64,000 bases of DNA from Flectonema sp. DT1601 (taxonomy: Eukaryota > Euglenozoa > Diplonemea > Diplonemida > Diplonemidae), in contig OZ025806.1 of the NCBI GenBank assembly GCA_964019425.1, forward strand, positions 677,374 to 741,373, given 5' to 3'. Numbering within the stretch: the stretch's first letter is position 1; each line of letters opens with the position of its first letter. Below the pieces are notes generated by a model. It was not told the origin of the DNA. It ran no database searches and saw only the letters and a list, made by a program, of their open reading frames with translations. The position numbers and the translations under genes were made by a program. This document shows positions 20,313 to 29,901 of the stretch, one piece after another.

Positions 20313-20666
20313 AGAGAGTTGCAGTTCTGTCTTGCGCTCTGTCATTTGTACACACTTAGGATCTGTTTGTTGATCTTTTGTTCCGATGAGTAATCGCGAG
20401 GAAGACAACAAAATCCAAAAAAAAAAAAAAAAACATAATTTACAAAAACTAAAAATAGATTAATAGAATCGAAGCAAACCACTTTTTGTATTAGATATTA
20501 TAGCACAAAAAAAAAAAAAAAAAAAAAAAAAATAGTTTTTTATTGTTAACGAAATGTTACTCTGATTTATATATCTTAACAGGAGGGAAGAAACGAATGT
20601 ATCCGAAGTTGGTGTTTGCTTTGAATAATAAACTTTACTTCACAGGACTTCAGCAAGAGTAATGAT
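20313..20666. other. spacer
   Basis: Non-coding with A17 and A26 runs. Nothing recognised. Confidence 0.5.
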
Positions 20667-21059
20667 ATGGGAGCTTGTCTAGCTAAGGAAGGAAAAGAAA
20701 ATGAGGAAGTTCCACAACTAAATCGTCAGTGTGAACAAGATACAAATTTAAAAGTATTTGATAGAAATCGTTTTCAAAATCAACAACAGCAACAAATGTG
20801 TGTGATGACTGCATTATCAAACAGATACTCGGCTAAATTAACTCCCTCAAAGGTCCGATCCATTACAGGACCGAGCGCTTCACCACCTGGTGGCGCAATT
20901 ATACAACAAAACCCTCATCAAGCTGTTGAATATAAAACAATTTGTTTCTCACCTGAAAAAGAAAATTCACACTGCCTCGTGTACCCACCTAATAAAAGTG
21001 GTAGAGGCACTGCGAGGAGTAGACGGCATATTAAAGACCCATCGGATCATCGACAGTAA
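20667..21059 (+). CDS. small predicted N-myristoylated protein
   Basis: 130 residues. The N-terminus MGACLAKE fits N-myristoylation at Gly2 with a palmitoylatable Cys4, the dual-acyl signal used by many protist flagellar and plasma-membrane proteins. The remainder is Gln-rich, basic and unstructured, ending in an Arg/Ser-rich tail. No domain recognised. Because it is short and of low complexity, coding status is only moderately supported. Confidence 0.55.
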   Translation: MGACLAKEGKENEEVPQLNRQCEQDTNLKVFDRNRFQNQQQQQMCVMTALSNRYSAKLTPSKVRSITGPSASPPGGAIIQQNPHQAVEYKTICFSPEKENSHCLVYPPNKSGRGTARSRRHIKDPSDHRQ

Positions 21060-21762
21060 ATTAATCTTATAACCGTCTTCGACCTTTATTGTGACTTAAT
21101 AATAACAAAGGAGAGAATAGAGAAAAAGATTGTTCCCCGTTAATGTGTTTGTTAACTTTGTATTAATTTTGGTTAATACATTTTTATATTAGTATCCTTC
21201 TCCATTCCCCTCCCCGCTGTCTTCTCGTTGCGTGTTAACCTTGACTTGATTTATTTATCTAAGTCTCTACTGTCTTCTCATCTCAAATTCAGATTTATTC
21301 GGTTTACCTTTATTGGTTGTCGTTTTTTTTTTTTTTTTTTTTTTTTTTTTTCACACAACAACAACACACACACGGAATGATCTATTGTGTGTGTGTATGT
21401 TGTGTGTTATGTTTAACGGCATAGAAACAAAAGGCTTATCGAGTTGGTGTGTCCCCTAAATCTTGTATTACTTTGTACTGAGAATACTCTCCAGTAGTTT
21501 TCACACGTAATCTTTTAGTGGGGTATTACTATTACTGATTCCTTTTAAAAATAACTGTCGTATCATTTGTAATTGTTTTGAATATTATTATCGTTTTGTA
21601 TCTTGGAAGACAAGAGTCACACAAGACCCTGTCAACAAGTGCTATAATGTCATGTAGTGTTCCTAAGGTACATTGCAATGACAGTGGCTCTCTTCGTTAG
21701 CAATTCGAGTGGTTTGTTTCAATTTTTCTTTCTTAATAATCTCATAGTTCTACACTACATAA
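21060..21762. other. spacer with T30 run
   Basis: Non-coding. It contains a T run of about 30 bases followed by a (CA)n-like stretch near 21350, plus the 43-base motif listed separately at 21228-21270. Confidence 0.5.
21228..21270. repeat. short conserved intergenic motif, copy 1
   Basis: Contains TTGCGTGTTAACCTTGA, then TTTATTTATC and AAGTC, shared almost unchanged (with a 5-base indel) with 42879-42916, 21 kb away. Both copies are intergenic. Nature unknown. Confidence 0.45.
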
Positions 21763-21996
21763 ATGCAAGGGGTTTTCCCGCCTGGTCCGCCTGCGTTTGC
21801 ACCTGCGAATCCGTCACTTCCTGTTGGTTACGCGGCAGTTCCACAATCGACGTGCATAACAGAAAAAAAACATCAAGTGTTATTTTCTAAGGACGCAGCC
21901 TTCAATGCTGCAGATGGGTCGCCGTTGGTTGCAAGATTTCAAATTTTAAAGCCGCTGCAAGCACCAGTAGCGCCATCTCCGCCTCTGTTGTCGTAG
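21763..21996 (+). CDS. short ORF, possible fragment of a LURP-one/tubby-like protein
   Basis: 77 codons with a Pro-rich start, then STCITEKKHQVLFSKDAAFN, faintly like the first strands of the LURP-one (tubby-like C-terminal) fold, then another Pro-rich end. No downstream exon carrying the rest of such a domain is visible before the Ku80 gene. It could be a small gene, a remnant or chance. Confidence 0.3.
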   Translation: MQGVFPPGPPAFAPANPSLPVGYAAVPQSTCITEKKHQVLFSKDAAFNAADGSPLVARFQILKPLQAPVAPSPPLLS

Positions 21997-22282
21997 TCTT
22001 CAGTAATACTAGTGTGTGTTATTAAAAAGCTATCAACTTGGGAATAGGGATTTTAAATTACACATCGCGATGTCCTCATGTTGTGTTAAATAGCAATAAG
22101 GTGCCAACAACAAGATCCTAATAATAATTTCGTAAGGAAGAGCAGTCTCAGATAACTTTAAGTAATTTCTTTTTCCCCTCCTAAAAAATGGGAGATATTT
22201 ACACCGTGTTTGGAAACATTATTTGATCAAGTGACGTAGTTTATAATTATTATTTCTCATTTATCTAACAAAGTGTTACAAT

Positions 22283-24544
22283 ATGCCTCCACCAGCTAAA
22301 GAAGCAGTGGTTGTGATATGGGATGTGGGTGAAGATATGTCCAAACGCAGTAGCACTTCGTTTGATGAATGCAAAGCTTGTATAGCAGAGTTCTGCTTGA
22401 AGAAAATTCAATTTTCAAGACAAGATGAAGTGGGAGTTTTGTTGATGGGGAGTAGAGAAACTCACAATAAACTTGCTTTGACTTGTTCTGGAAAATATAA
22501 TAACTTAGCGGTGTTGTCGGAGATAGGAAAACCAACAACCGACGTGATAAAACAAATTGGTAACGTCCAACGACAAACTGATGGCGGCGTCTCAGCAGAT
22601 CTTATGGATGCTCTTGTTGTTGCTGGTGATATGATTCAAACAAGATGTAAAAAACTTCGATTTTCAAAAAGAATATTTTTATTCACATCTGCTGGTGATG
22701 AGGTTCGTAACAAAGATGATTTAGACACGATTCTTACGTCTTTTGAAGCACTTGACCTATCCCTCGTAGTCGTTGCCATCGACTTTGATTATAAAACAGA
22801 AGAGATAGCTGACCTCCACGAAGACTGGCAATCAATGTCACTTAAACAACAAAATGAAAAAGTACTCTATCACATGGTATCTACCTTAGGTGGCAATTCA
22901 ATATGTACGCCATCAGACACAGCCTTGCAGCGACTAACAGACTTAAGTGTTAAGGGAGTACTACAGAGAACATCAACGAGAGCTTGTCTTGAGTTTGGTG
23001 AAGATCTTAAAATACCTTTATTCATGTATACAAAAACAAAAAAGGCATCGGTACCGACATTACAAAGAAGAAGTATACCTGCAAGAGACTTAGACTCTGA
23101 TTCGAAAGGTAAAGTTGATATAGAAAGACTGTACTACAGATCTGATGATCCAGAAGTGAGTGTTGACGAAGAGAATAAAGCTCGGGCTTATCATTATGGA
23201 GCTACTGTAGTCCCGTTTAATGAGTTGGATGTTCAGATGCTAAATTTCGATGGTGGAATACGGAGTCTAAAAGTACTCGCATTCGTTCCTTCATCATCCA
23301 TACGACGTCATCACTTTCTATCAGGAACCTATTGCATTGCAACACCACCTGGTGATATGGAAGCTCACAATGCGTTCACTCCATTATTACAAGCAATGTA
23401 CGAAACTAATAACAGTGTTATTGTAAGGTTGGTAAGACATAATTACCGGGAACCAGTGATTGCGATGGCGTGGCCACACATTACAGCAAACAAAAAATGT
23501 TTATTTTTAAATGATTTACCATTCACAGAGGACCTTCGTAAGTATGATTATAAGGAATTGTCTGATGTGGTGTCACCAGAACTACTTCAGACGGTAGATG
23601 ATTTAATTATGAAAATGGATTTGGAAACTGCATTACATGAGGGAGAGGAGGCTCTTCGACCTCGAGATGTTTACAATCCGCTCATTCAGTATTTTCAGCA
23701 AGCTGTTCGACTTCGGTTGTTAAAACCCGACTTGGAACTTCCTCCAATTGATCCAAAAATCTCAACCACATGTTGTAATTGGAACTCAGACACTAACATG
23801 CTATCAAAATTCTTCGCATCAGCGAACACTACAATTGATCGATTGAAGGCTGTCTCAGGTGTTCGTATATCTGCTGGTGCTGGTGAAGCGAAAAAGAGAA
23901 ATTTTTGGTTTGCTGATGGAAGTGGACCAGTAACAACAACTAACAATATATTTAATGCTGAGCATGCGATGAAAAAACAAAAAACGTATTTCTCAGGAGA
24001 CGGTTCTGGATCACAGAGTGACACAAACCCAAGAAGTAGCATCGACAAGTCTCTTGGTCTCGGATCTGACCTTCTGAGAGACGGCAGGGTCATCGCTGAC
24101 AAAGTAACAACAATTGCACCGACTGCAGACTTTCAGGATTTACTTCATCGTAAGGACGGTGATTTTGTCCAAACTGCTATCTCTGGAATGATGAAAGTTA
24201 TTAAAGAACTACTTCAAGAATCTATCGCTACCTCTCTCCATCAAAAAGCCTTAAACTGCCTCTCAGTTCTTCGATCTGGATGTGTCACTGAGAGTGAACC
24301 CGTTGAGTTTAATCTTTTTCTTCGAGATTTGAAATCAATGTGCTCCAACAACCGAAAATCAGGATTTTGGAAACGTGTTCAGGATAGCAAGCTGACCCTA
24401 ATAACGTGTGAGGAATGCTCTGATTCTGACATAAGTAAACAAAATGCGTTGGACTTTCTTCTTGAGGGAGATGAACAAGTTGCCGTACAAGCTAAGCAGA
24501 CTCCTCAGCAAGAAGAGGACGATTTGTTTGACGCCCTGGATTAG
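22283..24544 (+). CDS. KU80: Ku80 (XRCC5) DNA-end-binding subunit
   Basis: 753 residues. Partner of Ku70 in the ring that binds DNA double-strand ends and telomeres. The N-terminal von Willebrand A-type domain (about 8-215) begins VVVIWDVGEDMS. The Ku core/beta-barrel follows (about 235-475; YHYGATVVPFNELD is recognisable), then the C-terminal arm and a helical C-terminal domain (about 605-720). The last residues, EEDDLFDALD, form an acidic/hydrophobic tail like the DNA-PKcs-binding tail of animal Ku80. Single exon. Ku70 is not in the window. Confidence 0.88.
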   Translation: MPPPAKEAVVVIWDVGEDMSKRSSTSFDECKACIAEFCLKKIQFSRQDEVGVLLMGSRETHNKLALTCSGKYNNLAVLSEIGKPTTDVIKQIGNVQRQTDGGVSADLMDALVVAGDMIQTRCKKLRFSKRIFLFTSAGDEVRNKDDLDTILTSFEALDLSLVVVAIDFDYKTEEIADLHEDWQSMSLKQQNEKVLYHMVSTLGGNSICTPSDTALQRLTDLSVKGVLQRTSTRACLEFGEDLKIPLFMYTKTKKASVPTLQRRSIPARDLDSDSKGKVDIERLYYRSDDPEVSVDEENKARAYHYGATVVPFNELDVQMLNFDGGIRSLKVLAFVPSSSIRRHHFLSGTYCIATPPGDMEAHNAFTPLLQAMYETNNSVIVRLVRHNYREPVIAMAWPHITANKKCLFLNDLPFTEDLRKYDYKELSDVVSPELLQTVDDLIMKMDLETALHEGEEALRPRDVYNPLIQYFQQAVRLRLLKPDLELPPIDPKISTTCCNWNSDTNMLSKFFASANTTIDRLKAVSGVRISAGAGEAKKRNFWFADGSGPVTTTNNIFNAEHAMKKQKTYFSGDGSGSQSDTNPRSSIDKSLGLGSDLLRDGRVIADKVTTIAPTADFQDLLHRKDGDFVQTAISGMMKVIKELLQESIATSLHQKALNCLSVLRSGCVTESEPVEFNLFLRDLKSMCSNNRKSGFWKRVQDSKLTLITCEECSDSDISKQNALDFLLEGDEQVAVQAKQTPQQEEDDLFDALD

Positions 24545-24578
24545 ATTACTGTGATTGAATAAGAAGAAAAAAATCGGG

Positions 24579-24609
<31 letters not shown>

Positions 24610-24949
24610 CATTGAAGTCTGAAATACTGCTTTATCTCATTCTTTTGAAAGTATTTTATACTGCACTGTGGGATCTTTTATTATTTTTTTAAAAAAAAAA
24701 AAAAAAAAACAAAAAAAAAAAAAAAACTTTTTTTTTTATCTGTAGTTTTTCCCTAACTAAAAAGTACTTTGTACGAGTATTTCTTTGACCAAACTATTAC
24801 TGGTTTTTTTTTTTTTACCGAGTGAAAAAAAAAAAAAATAAACCAAACAAACAAAAGAACATAAATAAATGAGGTAATTTGTTATGAATAACTTTATATA
24901 TACCTTAACCCAGTAATCGGAATTATCTACAAACAGAAGAACAAATAAA
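24545..24949. other. spacer
   Basis: Extremely homopolymer-rich (A27, A18 and others). No gene or RNA recognised. Confidence 0.5.
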
Positions 24950-25783
24950 ATGACGTCTGTGTATGTGACAGACTTCCCTTCTTCGTGGAAGACGAAAGAC
25001 ATTTCTGACATGTTCTGCAAGATAGGAGCCGTTGATAGAGTTGACATGAAGGATGACTACTGCTTTGTGATTTACGATGATAAAAATGATGCGAGTGATG
25101 CTGTTAAAGAATTTAATAACTACGACACGGGTAGAACTACACTCAAAGTTGAATTAGCCAGAGGAGGTGCGGGTAAATTCAAAACTCCAGACTCGAGTGA
25201 ATCAAATGTTCTTTTTGTTGTAAACTTTGATAAGGATGATACTGAAGAAGAAGACATCAGTAATTTCTTCCGTGGCTTCACTCCATCAAGAATTGAGATG
25301 TGGAGGGGAGGAAAGGGAATTCGTAACAAAAACTTTTGCTTCGTCGAGTTCAACGATGTCAGGACCGCTGCTGATGCTAAGGAGGCGATGGACGGTAAAT
25401 TCTTAAGAGATCGTCAGATAACTGTTGAGTTTAAAACTGGTGAAAAAAAACCATCCCGTGGTGGTGGTGGAGGTGGTGGTGGTAGAGGAGGTCGCGACAG
25501 AGACAGACAAGACCGCGACAGATACGACCGACCAGCTGGAGGAGGTCGTGATAGAGACAGAGATGAAAGACCAAATAGAAGGATTTCACGTGACAGAGGT
25601 GATAGAGACTTCGTAAATGATAGAAGCAGAGACTACGATCGCGGAGACAGATACGATCGCGGTGGTAGAAACGACCGTGACCGCTTCAACAACGACCGTG
25701 ATAACTACAGCAGACCAAGTGGTGATCGCAACCGCCGCTACCGCTCCCGTTCAAACGACCGTCCTGCTCGTCGCTCTTACTAA
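24950..25783 (+). CDS. SR/RG-type RNA-binding protein with two RRMs
   Basis: 277 residues. RRM1 spans about 2-72 (SVYVTDFPSSW as RNP2; DDYCFVIYDD as RNP1). RRM2 spans about 84-163 (VLFVVNFDKD; NFCFVEFND). A Gly run and a long Arg/Asp/Ser-rich tail (166-277) of RDRDRDERP-like repeats follow. This layout matches shuttling SR-type factors (SRSF1-like) that act in pre-mRNA splicing or export, apt in a genome with many introns and probable trans-splicing. Coding sequence is unbroken. Confidence 0.88.
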   Translation: MTSVYVTDFPSSWKTKDISDMFCKIGAVDRVDMKDDYCFVIYDDKNDASDAVKEFNNYDTGRTTLKVELARGGAGKFKTPDSSESNVLFVVNFDKDDTEEEDISNFFRGFTPSRIEMWRGGKGIRNKNFCFVEFNDVRTAADAKEAMDGKFLRDRQITVEFKTGEKKPSRGGGGGGGGRGGRDRDRQDRDRYDRPAGGGRDRDRDERPNRRISRDRGDRDFVNDRSRDYDRGDRYDRGGRNDRDRFNNDRDNYSRPSGDRNRRYRSRSNDRPARRSY

Positions 25784-26058
25784 GTTGTAAGTTTACCAGT
25801 TTCAGCAAACAGATTTATCTTGGGCTCAACCAAAAGAACAAATAGCTGCAGTTCTCTTGTCAATTTGTTAGCACGTAGCCATTGGAAAAATCTACTTATG
25901 TAATAAATAAAAGATCAAGATATCTAATTACGTCATAATACTGGAGGCACAGGTCAGGTCTCAGGGATATCTACAGCTTGTCAAAGCTTTGTTCTGTTTG
26001 CTGAAAGGTTGAGTTCCTTGTTTGGTGGGAAAGATGGGAAAAATAACAATGTAAGGGG

Positions 26059-26099
<41 letters not shown>

Positions 26100-26308
26100 A
26101 AAACAAAAGACAAGTAATAAAAGAAAGAAAACATAAAGATGTTGTTGTGGACGAAAGTACACGTACCTGTAAGTGTTGAGTGTCAGCAGATGCCCCGTTT
26201 TAAGTTTTTTTAGAAGAATTTTTTTTTTTCCTTTTTTTTTTTTTCGAGTCTTATTTTTAATCGTATTTTTGTTTTTCTAACCTAACCAGCAATAATAATA
26301 AGAAAAAA
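25784..26308. other. spacer with A40 run
   Basis: Non-coding; includes an A run of about 37 bases near 26058-26095 and T-rich tracts before the next gene. Nothing else recognised. Confidence 0.5.
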
Positions 26309-27010
26309 ATGAGAGCAGCCGCGATTAAATCTATAGTGCAGCCGGGAGCAACAGTAAACAACGTCTTAGCACAAGTGTCGGATCAACTTCCATCACTTGG
26401 AAATGGTATTTGGGAAAAATCCGACTACAGGAGAGACGATAAGAGAAATGATGAAATATTTTATAAGAAAGCAAGATTCGAACATCACATGCAAGAAGAC
26501 GGACTTCGTCACCTGTGTGAATACTACTCAGCGAATATACCAAATGGGTTAAAACATATTGATGTTTGTTCTTCATTTGATTCTCATTTTAACACATATA
26601 AACCAAAATATTGCGTTGGAATCGGTCTTAACGGAGAAGAACTCGCTAAAAACACTGCGTTGGACTCCTTCACAGTACAAGATTTTAATGCTAACGAAGT
26701 AATCCCTTTTAAAGATGATTCTTTTGATGTTGCTACTCACGTTGCGTCCATAGAGTATATTGTTAACCCGTTAGTTCATATGGAGCAAGTTCGTAGAGTT
26801 CTTGCTCCGTCGTCTACTTGTGTTATTGCTTTTACTACGAGAGCTTTTTGGACGAAAGCAACTCGGATTTGGAAGCAGTTAGATCACAATCAGCGTGTTG
26901 TTTTAGTAGCGTCGTATCTATCTCATGCTGGTTTTCACGATATAACAGCAGAGGAAATCACACCACCTGGTGTTGATGAGCCAATCGCTGTGGTGTGTGG
27001 AAAAGCATAG
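26309..27010 (+). CDS. SAM-dependent methyltransferase (class I, type 11-like)
   Basis: 233 residues. Although motif I is weak (HIDVCSSFDSHF, about 88-100), the later blocks are typical: VGIGLNGEEL, a DFNANEVIPFKDDSFDVATH block (motif IV region, about 130-149) and MEQVRRVLAPSSTCVIAF (post-motif). The substrate cannot be told. A Pro-less, soluble protein with no targeting signal obvious. The gene ends 20 bases before the first retroelement scrap. Confidence 0.78.
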   Translation: MRAAAIKSIVQPGATVNNVLAQVSDQLPSLGNGIWEKSDYRRDDKRNDEIFYKKARFEHHMQEDGLRHLCEYYSANIPNGLKHIDVCSSFDSHFNTYKPKYCVGIGLNGEELAKNTALDSFTVQDFNANEVIPFKDDSFDVATHVASIEYIVNPLVHMEQVRRVLAPSSTCVIAFTTRAFWTKATRIWKQLDHNQRVVLVASYLSHAGFHDITAEEITPPGVDEPIAVVCGKA

Positions 27011-27030
27011 AAACCCCCCCCTAAAAAAGG

Positions 27031-27187
27031 GTGATGAAGAGAATAGAGGTAGGAGGCATATCGATTGCTCTTGATTTATTATTCTAAGTTGCGCCATCAT
27101 CCTTAGTCACTGTATCTGAAACTAATGTTAAATTATCTTTATGTTTTTTTATGATACAACGCGGTTGTAATTTTTACAAAAATTGAA
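27031..27187 (+). mobile_element. PLE 3'-end fragment, diverged
   Basis: About 157 bases matching the last part of the PLE 3' region (GATGA, AATAGAGGTA, CTAAGTTGCGC, CTTAGTCACTGTAT, AACTAATGTTAAATTATCTT, GTTGTAATTTTTACAAAA) with scattered differences, so older than the nearby copies. It is flanked by C8-T-A6-GG on the left (27014-27030) and C8-A6-GG on the right (27188-27203), which look like a 16-17-base target duplication differing by one base. Confidence 0.75.
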
Positions 27188-27203
27188 CCCCCCCCAAAAA
27201 AGG

Positions 27204-28805
27204 CACCTACAATGGCCCCACCTGCAATCCCAACGTTGATGCCAGCAACGATCTCAAAGGTATCACAATTGGAACCTCCGACTGTACATCAAAGTGTGAT
27301 TCAATCTATGAAAACGATACAATTACCGATTGTATCACCATTGGATCTGGATCATAATGATGTGGATATGATCGATATGCCGTCACCAGCAACAGTACAA
27401 CTGGATACGGACACTGACATGGTAATGGAAACTATGTCACCAGAGACGCAGGAATCACCGGAGCATAGATATGCTGGCTTAATGACTCCATCCAAAGACA
27501 GGATGGAGTCACCACCAATAACTCCGATTAAGATTAAGACTCCACTGAAAATAAAGACGCCTCTGAAGATCGAAACTCCGACTAAAATAATTCCACAAAC
27601 CCAACAAGCATGTTGGGATGGAAAGAACCTCGAATTAATACGAAGTTTGTCAAAAGAAAGACAGTTGGAGAAAATAGTCACCACATACAGACTAAGATCA
27701 ACTACACCACAAACAGTAGCCAGGAAGATGGAAACACCACCTACTGTAAGCAGTAAAGCCACGAATTCCGGAACAACAATACCGATTACACCACAAAAGG
27801 TATCAAGAGTACTAACATACACAGATACAGAGAATATCGGTAAAACTTGCAAATATTGCAATAAATCCTGGAAGTCATTTATTGACCATATCAATAAATG
27901 TGGAATATTCAGAGCATCAAAAGAATATCCAACATATGTTGATGAAGATGATAACACTTCATTTACGGTCACTGAATACAAAACGGATCCTCGAAATAGT
28001 ATTGTAACTGTTACAAAAGATGAGACAGAAACTCATATGTTATCTATCAAAAAGAATGGCAAGTTGGCAACACAAACGGTCGCCGATGAACCAGAGAGAA
28101 GCAGTAACAAGAGACTGAACTCACAGAGTCCAATGCGAATTGTGAGAATCAAAAAATACCTGAGCAACCGGAAAAGGCTTAAAAATGAGTGTACTGAACA
28201 TAAGTTGGCACAGAAAATGAAACTTAAAGAAGTACAAAAACAGAAATTAGCAAAGGGAAAGGAAAAGAAGAAACTGAAATTGGTAAAAAGACTCAACTCG
28301 CAGAGTCCAATGAGACCGATGCTCAGAAGAAATACTCGAAAGAAAAGAAGCAAACAAGATGAACATGATTCTTCAGATGATATGAGTATTTCACAGAGAT
28401 CTTCAACTCCAGATATCCCTGATGCTAAGGAACAATTATCAGACTTTGATAATTAAAAACACTTTCTACATTTATTGTAGAAAAGTGCTCCACTAGTAGT
28501 GAGCTACGAACTAGTAACAGCAAAAAATATGTTTTTTTATTTATGAACATGAAACACAAAGTAACTACATTCCAGTCCTGCAAACTGGAATGACTCAGTC
28601 ACAACATTTGACTGACTTACTTCTACACCATACTGATGAGAGAGAATAGAGGTAAGAGGTATATGGATTACTCTCGAAACCTATAGTTACTTTAATATGC
28701 TAAGTTGCGCATCACCCTTAGTCACTGTATTTAAAACTAATGTTAAATTATCTTTATGTTTTTATGATACAACACAGTTGTAATTTTTACAAAATCGAAC
28801 ATACA
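27204..28805 (+). mobile_element. 5'-truncated PLE copy (left pseudo-LTR)
   Basis: 1602 bases nearly identical (about six differences, including one 1-base indel) to 35297-36899, the 3' end of the full-length element. It begins inside the Pro/Thr repeat array and holds an ORF at 27212-28456 (414 codons) equal to the C-terminal part of the element protein. The same 3' UTR with hairpins and the hammerhead-like core follows. A partial copy directly upstream of a full copy in the same orientation is the pseudo-LTR arrangement described for Penelope-like elements. The near identity implies a recent event. Confidence 0.85.
28613..28707 (+). ncRNA. hammerhead-ribozyme-like core in left PLE copy
   Basis: CTGATGA (28633-28639) is followed by a 5-bp stem GAGAG/CTCTC (28640-28644 with 28671-28675) and then GAAAC (28676-28680), the order expected for stem I / core / stem II / GAAA. 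Candidate outer stem: TGACTTA with TAAGTT and CATA with TATG flanking the core. Stem III and the NUH cleavage triplet are not clear to me, so activity is unproven. Hammerhead motifs are known in PLE pseudo-LTRs. Confidence 0.5.
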
Positions 28806-29901
28806 TCCCCCCATCACTCTATGCCCAGATTTTAGCTTGACTAAAATCCGTTGTGAGTAGAGTACAGTGGTAAGTAACGCAAGAAGACTTACTACAAGTG
28901 CAATGCACTTAGGACGTGTATCCATATTACGGCATCGTCAATGATGGTTACTATACGTCCAGATGCACAAACTTTTTTGGCAACTTAGCAGCAACAACAG
29001 CAGATTAAGTACTATTTATTATAATAATATTCCTATTCTTCTTCACTTTAAAATCGGGTGAGTCGCACCACCGTGCTCAGCAGGAGAGGGAGCGAGGGCC
29101 CACCAGGGGCTAGTGCCGAAGAGAATAGGATATATTATTATTTATAAATACACTTACGAATGTATAATCAAATCCGAAAATTGAAAAGGAAAGGAAATGT
29201 AGAAATATTTAAGAAAGTGTTTAGTGTATGCAGCCCCCTTTTACTTACAATCACAGAGGGTACCGTACAAATTCGATTTTATAATCCAAATCGATAGCTT
29301 TAGAATATACCAACCAACAAGGTAGACTGCATTAGCTTGGATTCTTTAGTAGGTGCTGAGGCCACGTGATGAACAATCAACCAATTTTATTATACGATAA
29401 ACCAAAATAAAATAAAATAATGTTAATGGAGAAGTCATAAAAAATGAAGCCTATACATCAGTCGATTGATGTAAGTACGTTAAAAAGTCATTGAAAAACA
29501 AGGTTCGTAATAGCAATAACACGCACGCAGACTGACCACTTAATGTACACTCCAAAACCAAATTAATGCGGTGTATGCAACTAGCCAGCAGTAAGATCTT
29601 CACCAACAAGCATTGAAAAAACGGGGTAATGAAATAAGCTGGACATTACGTATATATTTGTATACCGTTAATCTTAGGTAGTATGCTTAATGTAATTAGG
29701 TATCATTCTTAGACGCCCAACAAATAGAAAGCCTCCGAACAACTCGGTAGTTGTAACAAATCTCAAATTAAAACTAAGAAGGATTATAAAGGCTCCCTCT
29801 CTTCCCTCCAAAACAACTCAAATAACGAAAAAACCAAAACACCGGACTGGATCAAGACAAAGGATTTAGATTATACATATAGACCGAAGAGTAGAGTACC
29901 A
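28806..29901 (+). mobile_element. 5' untranslated part of the full-length PLE
   Basis: About 1.1 kb between the end of the truncated copy (C6 run at 28807-28812) and the ORF. It contains an 8-bp perfect hairpin GATTTTAG/CTAAAATC near 28830-28850 and a GC-rich, stem-enclosed patch at 29021-29140. The exact 5' boundary of the full-length copy is not visible. Confidence 0.55.
29021..29140 (+). ncRNA. structured GC-rich patch in PLE 5' region
   Basis: The strand CCTATTCTTCTTC (29032-29044) pairs with GAAGAGAATAGG (29118-29129) over 12 bp with a single bulged T, with AT-rich extensions outward. Inside lie GGTG/CACC and GGC/GCC hairpins in a GC-rich stretch that stands out from the AT-rich surroundings. 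I could not fit it to a hammerhead or HDV-type fold. Confidence 0.45.

Noticed and set aside
27352-27981. 209-codon - strand frame, repeated at 35445-36074
   Set aside because: Antisense shadow of the PLE ORF; appears twice only because the element segment is duplicated.
29032-29129. HDV-like ribozyme in the PLE 5' region
   Set aside because: No P1 strand pair can be found around the enclosing stem, so the double-pseudoknot cannot be built.
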